From: Silanimonas sp.
GTDB lineage: Bacteria; Pseudomonadota; Gammaproteobacteria; Xanthomonadales; Xanthomonadaceae
DNA: 64,000 nucleotides
Direction of reading: 5' to 3'
Assembly: GCF_027530345.1 (NCBI RefSeq)
Contig: NZ_JAPZQK010000012.1
Coordinates: 62,001-126,000, forward strand
Below the pieces are notes generated by a model. It searched no databases, was not told the DNA's origin, and was given only the letters and a program-made list of their open reading frames with translations. The translations under genes were made by a program, and so were the position numbers. How positions within the stretch are numbered: position 1 is the first letter of the stretch; each line of letters opens with the position of its first letter. Positions 60,190-64,000 of this stretch are shown piece after piece.

Positions 60190-60675
60190 TCATCCGATCG
60201 CTTCGAAGCGGTTCGCGGCCACGTTCTTGCGCACCTTGAAGGGGTCCCACACGCGGCCGTTCATGGCGATGTACACGCCAGGCGGCATCGACTGCACCGC
60301 GCCGACCGCGCAGCCGACGTTGAACTCGGTGTCGGAACCGCGGAAGCGCGCCGGGCTCAGCGCACCCGTCAGCACGATGGTCTTGCCGAGGTCGGCCAGC
60401 ACCTTCGCGGTCTCCACCATCGTGTCGGTGCCGTGGGTGATCAGCACGTGCTTCTGCGGCTGTGCCGCGATCAGCGTGCGCACCATCTGCCGGTCGTCGT
60501 CGGTGATGTGCAGGCTGTCCTTGCGGAGCGCCGGGATGACGGTGAAGCGGAAGGCGACGCCGAGCTCGCGAAGGATGGTGCCGATCTGCGGTTCGCCGAC
60601 CTGGTAGTCCGACTTGTCGTCGAAGTAGACCTTGTCGATCGTGCCGCCGGTGGTGACGATCAGCAGTTCGTCCAT
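60190..60675 (-). CDS. single-domain asparaginase-like protein
   Basis: 161 residues matching only the N-terminal domain of L-asparaginases: the nucleophile-region TTGGTIDK (~8-15) and HGTDTM (~80-85), then IVLTGALSPARF and a GVYIAMNGRVWDP strand. Full-length asparaginases have ~330 residues and a second domain; here the gene ends cleanly after the first domain, with a strong terminator beyond it, so it is not an obvious truncation. Similar short forms are known in proteobacteria; activity is unproven. Confidence 0.8.
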   Translation of the reverse strand: MDELLIVTTGGTIDKVYFDDKSDYQVGEPQIGTILRELGVAFRFTVIPALRKDSLHITDDDRQMVRTLIAAQPQKHVLITHGTDTMVETAKVLADLGKTIVLTGALSPARFRGSDTEFNVGCAVGAVQSMPPGVYIAMNGRVWDPFKVRKNVAANRFEAIG

Positions 60676-60708
60676 CGCGGTGCTCCGTGAGCGTGAGGGG
60701 GCGGCAGT

Positions 60709-61098
60709 TTACTGCGCGTCCGGGCCGGCGGCGGTGTCGGACTCCGCGGGCTTCGGGCGCCGTGCCGCCGCCCGGGCCTGCAGCCCGCGCCAGCTGGCGG
60801 CGATGACCAGTCCCACGGAGAGCAGCGTTTCCACCCAGGCCAGCGCGGTGACCTCGGGATTGCTCCACAGCTCCATGACGCCGTGCGAGAAGTACAGCAG
60901 GGCGGCCACCCCCCCCCAGAACCCCGCGCTCGGGCGGCGGAACACCCCAAGTAGCACGGCAGGCAGGATCGGCAGGCTCATCACCACGACGACGAAGACC
61001 GGCGGCAGCCAGGTGGAGGGCGCCAGCCAGAGGTGCCAGGCGGGTTGCAGCAGGGCCAGGGCGAGGATCCACGGCAGCGGGCGGAGCAGGGCGTTCAT
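60709..61098 (-). CDS. DUF2069 membrane protein
   Basis: 129 residues with four hydrophobic segments and a conserved central stretch (GVFRRPSAGFWGGVAALLYFSHGVMELW), the pattern of DUF2069 (YjeT/YihI-type small membrane proteins, often next to wrbA). ATG 61098 is used. Basic C-terminal tail. It lies 40 bp after wrbA on the same strand, a common arrangement in gammaproteobacteria. Function unknown. Confidence 0.8.
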   Translation of the reverse strand: MNALLRPLPWILALALLQPAWHLWLAPSTWLPPVFVVVVMSLPILPAVLLGVFRRPSAGFWGGVAALLYFSHGVMELWSNPEVTALAWVETLLSVGLVIAASWRGLQARAAARRPKPAESDTAAGPDAQ

Positions 61099-61138
61099 CG
61101 GTGCGGGTCTCGTCGGTGGGGCGTGGCGGTGGAGGCGT

Positions 61139-61762
<624 letters not shown>

Positions 61763-61828
61763 CTAACGCATCGCGGGTGCTCGCCGGCGTGAGGCGCAAT
61801 CGCCGCCCGTCGCGATAGGCTTCGGCCC

Positions 61829-63094
61829 ATGACTTGGCTTGCCGTCCTCCAGCGCTGGTGGGATCGCCTCGACCGCGACCTCAGCACCACGTTCTTCCGT
61901 TTTCTCGCCCGGCGCTTCGTCGACGACCGCTGCTTCGAGTCGGCGGGCGCGCTGTCCTACACCACGGTGTTCGCGCTGGTGCCGCTGTCAGCCGTGGTGT
62001 TCGCCATCCTTGCGGCGTTTCCGGTGTTCGATGCCTGGACGCAGGCGCTGGTCGACTTCGTGTTCCAGAACTTCGTGCCCGAAGCCGCCTCGGCGGTGGC
62101 CGACACCCTCCGGCAGCTCGCGGGCAGCGCCCGCCAGCTCAGCCTGAAGGGCCTCGTCGCGCTGCTAGTCTCCGTGCTGCTGGTGATGCTGGCCATCGAA
62201 CAGACCTTCGACCGCATCTGGCGCGTGCCGCAGCCGCGGCCGACGCTGTGGCGGCTGGTGGTGTACTGGACGCTGCTCACCCTTGGCGCCGTGCTGGCGG
62301 CCTCCAGCCTCGCTGTCAGCACCTGGCTGTTCGCGCTGCCGGCCTTCGCCAAGGCGAACGCCACGCTGGGCCAGCAGGCCCTCGGCGCGATGCCCTTCGT
62401 GGTGGCGTTCATCGTGTTCACCGCGGCCTACCGGTTGATCCCGAACCGACCCGTGCCGCTGCGCTTCGCGCTGGCCGGCGCGCTGCTGGCTGCCGCGCTG
62501 TTCGAAACCGCCAAGCACGGCTTTGCGTGGTACCTGCGCAACACCAATTTCGAGCAGCTGTACGGCGCGCTGGCGGTCATCCCGATTTTCCTCGTCTGGG
62601 TGTGGCTGAGCTGGCTGGTCGTGCTGCTGGGGGCCTCGCTCGCGGCTTCGCTGGGCGCCTTCCGCTACCAGCCGCGGCACCAGCGCCTGCCCGCCGGTGC
62701 CGAGCTCTACGCCTGCTTGCGCCTGCTGGCCCGGCTGGAGGAGAGCCGCCGCCACGGTCGCGGCCTTGACGCCGAGGCGCTGCGCGCGCTGGAGCCGGCG
62801 CTGACCGACGACCTCTGCCAGAGGCTGCTGGGCGGATTGGCCGAACGCCACATCGTGCAGCGCGGAGAAAGCGGGGCGTGGCTGCCGGTGCGCGACCTGT
62901 CGACGGTCACGCTGGAAGACCTGCACGAGCGCCTCGGTCTGCGCCTGCCGCCGTCTGATTGCGCGCTCCCGGGTGCCGAGGACGCCATCGGACGGGCCGC
63001 GCTGGCGGCGCTTCGCCACCTGCGACAGCCCCTCGACACCGCCCTCAGGCATCCTCTCTCCGATTTCCTCCTTCCCGAACCGGATTCCCCGTGA
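61829..63094 (+). CDS. YihY/BrkB-family inner-membrane protein
   Basis: 421 residues with five or six membrane segments and the family motifs AGALSYTTVFALVPLSAVVFAIL, LLVSVLLVMLAIEQTFDRIW and a YGALAVIPIFLVWVWLSWLVVLLGAS stretch. The C-terminal ~130 residues are soluble and may be a winged-helix (LCQRLLGGLAERHIVQRGESG). The family was once called ribonuclease BN by error; its role is unknown. The stop overlaps the next start (TGATG). Confidence 0.88.
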   Translation: MTWLAVLQRWWDRLDRDLSTTFFRFLARRFVDDRCFESAGALSYTTVFALVPLSAVVFAILAAFPVFDAWTQALVDFVFQNFVPEAASAVADTLRQLAGSARQLSLKGLVALLVSVLLVMLAIEQTFDRIWRVPQPRPTLWRLVVYWTLLTLGAVLAASSLAVSTWLFALPAFAKANATLGQQALGAMPFVVAFIVFTAAYRLIPNRPVPLRFALAGALLAAALFETAKHGFAWYLRNTNFEQLYGALAVIPIFLVWVWLSWLVVLLGASLAASLGAFRYQPRHQRLPAGAELYACLRLLARLEESRRHGRGLDAEALRALEPALTDDLCQRLLGGLAERHIVQRGESGAWLPVRDLSTVTLEDLHERLGLRLPPSDCALPGAEDAIGRAALAALRHLRQPLDTALRHPLSDFLLPEPDSP

Positions 63095-63756
63095 TGCCTT
63101 CCTGCTCCGCCTTCGCCCGTCCCGCGCTCGTCGCCGCCGTCGCCCTCGTGCTTGCCGCCTGCGGGCCGTCCGAGTCGGTGTCGCCGGATGCCGGCCCGGT
63201 CGAGGCCGCCACGCCGATCGGTGATGCGGCGCCCGTCGAAGCCGCGCCGGCAACGGCCGAGGCCGCACCTGCCGCTGCGCCTTCGGCAGCAGCCGACGCC
63301 GCCAAGCCCACGCATCCCACGCTCGCCGTCGACACCGTCGACCACGGTCGCTTCGACCTCGCCTCGCATCGCGGCCAGTGGGTGGTGGTGAACTTCTGGG
63401 CGACCTGGTGCGCGCCCTGCCTGAAGGAGATCCCCGACCTGAATGCTCTGGATGCGAAGCGCGAGGATCTCGTGGTCATCGGCCTCGCCTACGAGGAAAT
63501 CACCCCCGAGGCGATGCGCGCCTTCTATGTCGAGAAGGTGAAGCCGGAGTACCCCGTCGCCATCGTCGACGTTTACAACCCGCCGGCCGATTTCGACACC
63601 CCGCGCGGCCTGCCGTTCACCGTGCTGGTCGCGCCCGACGGCACCGTGGGCCACAAGTTCCTTGGCCCCGTCACCGGCAACGAGATCGAAGCGAAGATCA
63701 GCGAGGTTTCCGCGGCTTCGACGTCGGCGGGCGAGGCCGCGTCGACGCCGGCGTGA
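63094..63756 (+). CDS. TlpA-like thioredoxin-fold lipoprotein
   Basis: 220 residues. A lipoprotein signal ends VLAACGP (Cys ~22), followed by an Ala/Pro/Glu-rich linker to ~75. The thioredoxin-like domain holds FWATWCAPC (Cys106, Cys109), GLPFTVLVAPDG (cis-Pro loop) and ends in a Ser/Ala tail. Periplasmic thiol reductase, plausibly for cytochrome c or other disulfide work. ATG 63094 overlaps the yihY stop. Its end overlaps the convergent PPK2 gene by 59 bp. Confidence 0.9.
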   Translation: MPSCSAFARPALVAAVALVLAACGPSESVSPDAGPVEAATPIGDAAPVEAAPATAEAAPAAAPSAAADAAKPTHPTLAVDTVDHGRFDLASHRGQWVVVNFWATWCAPCLKEIPDLNALDAKREDLVVIGLAYEEITPEAMRAFYVEKVKPEYPVAIVDVYNPPADFDTPRGLPFTVLVAPDGTVGHKFLGPVTGNEIEAKISEVSAASTSAGEAASTPA

Positions 63757-64000
63757 CCGGCGCCTCCGATTCCGACGAGTCCGTGATCGGCGGCAGGGTC
63801 ACATAGCGCTCCGGCAGGGGCTTGCCGGACAGCTTCGGCAACTTCAGTGCGCGATCGTCCGGCGCCTGCCAGGGCAGGCCGCCCAGCCAATGGCGGATCA
63901 TCGTCAGCCGGCCGCGGCGCTGGTCGTTGAAGTCCACCAGGGTCCATGGCGCGTGCGCGGTGTGCGTGGCGGCGAGCATCGCCTCGCGCGCCTTGGTGTA
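63698..64000 (-). CDS. PPK2-type polyphosphate kinase, partial (start beyond window)
   Basis: Only the C-terminal ~100 residues are inside the window. The segment APWTLVDFNDQRRGRLTMIRHWLGGLPW is characteristic of the end of the PPK2 fold (P-loop kinase using polyphosphate to charge nucleotides). A Pro/Ser/Arg-rich tail follows. The upstream part with the Walker motifs is not visible, so the subfamily cannot be assigned. Confidence 0.75.
   Translation of the reverse strand, partial: YTKAREAMLAATHTAHAPWTLVDFNDQRRGRLTMIRHWLGGLPWQAPDDRALKLPKLSGKPLPERYVTLPPITDSSESEAPVTPASTRPRPPTSKPRKPR

Overview
The window is a high-GC gammaproteobacterial chromosome segment, most likely from the Xanthomonadales (Lysobacterales). 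The main pointers are a fused aspartate kinase/diaminopimelate decarboxylase, the MurL/MurD2 pair known from Xanthomonas, tandem secreted S9 peptidases with a POT peptide transporter, and a secreted S8 protease with a P-domain. I saw no tRNA, rRNA or CRISPR array.

Left core (1-9366): two tandem PhzF-family genes, the first cut by the window edge; a lysAC-murL-murD2 operon linking diaminopimelate/lysine synthesis to the D-glutamate step of peptidoglycan synthesis; a secreted dienelactone-hydrolase-like protein; ispB; and ssb.

Accessory island (about 9.4-38.5 kb), visibly lower and patchier in GC than its flanks, starting just after the ssb stop codon. (a) Three overlapping tyrosine-recombinase genes plus a small coiled-coil gene, laid out like recombinase-in-trio, Tn554-type or gamma-mobile-trio elements, with a 42-bp dyad at the first recombinase start. 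(b) A leftward type I restriction-modification operon: a C-protein-like XRE regulator with a palindromic operator, a DUF7673-like protein, a small HD (Mesh1/SpoT-like) protein, HsdM, HsdS, a DUF4268 nuclease-fold protein and HsdR. (c) Two rightward orphan genes, one SseB-like. (d) A metal-resistance block: a CadR/PbrR-like MerR regulator divergent from a CDF transporter, a transglutaminase-like protein, a DUF3703-like protein, a CzcI-like protein and a CzcCBA efflux system. (e) A leftward, translationally coupled three-gene operon encoding a ComEC-like metallo-beta-lactamase-fold hydrolase, a single-chain E2-E1-JAB protein and a patatin-like phospholipase. It resembles type II CBASS but has no CD-NTase, and it is the best candidate here for a little-described conflict system.

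Right core (38.6-64 kb): three S9-family peptidases and a POT transporter (peptide use); an Fnr/Anr-type regulator next to a complete cbb3 oxidase locus (ccoNOQP, ccoG, ccoH, ccoI, ccoS, and a SafE-like protein), with a near-consensus Fnr box before ccoN and a weaker one before ccoH; an HD-GYP gene inside that locus in the opposite orientation; a subtilisin-like exoprotease; a single-domain asparaginase-like protein; DUF2069; WrbA; YihY; a TlpA-like lipoprotein thioredoxin; and the end of a PPK2-type kinase gene.

All function calls come from reading motifs by eye; no database search was run.
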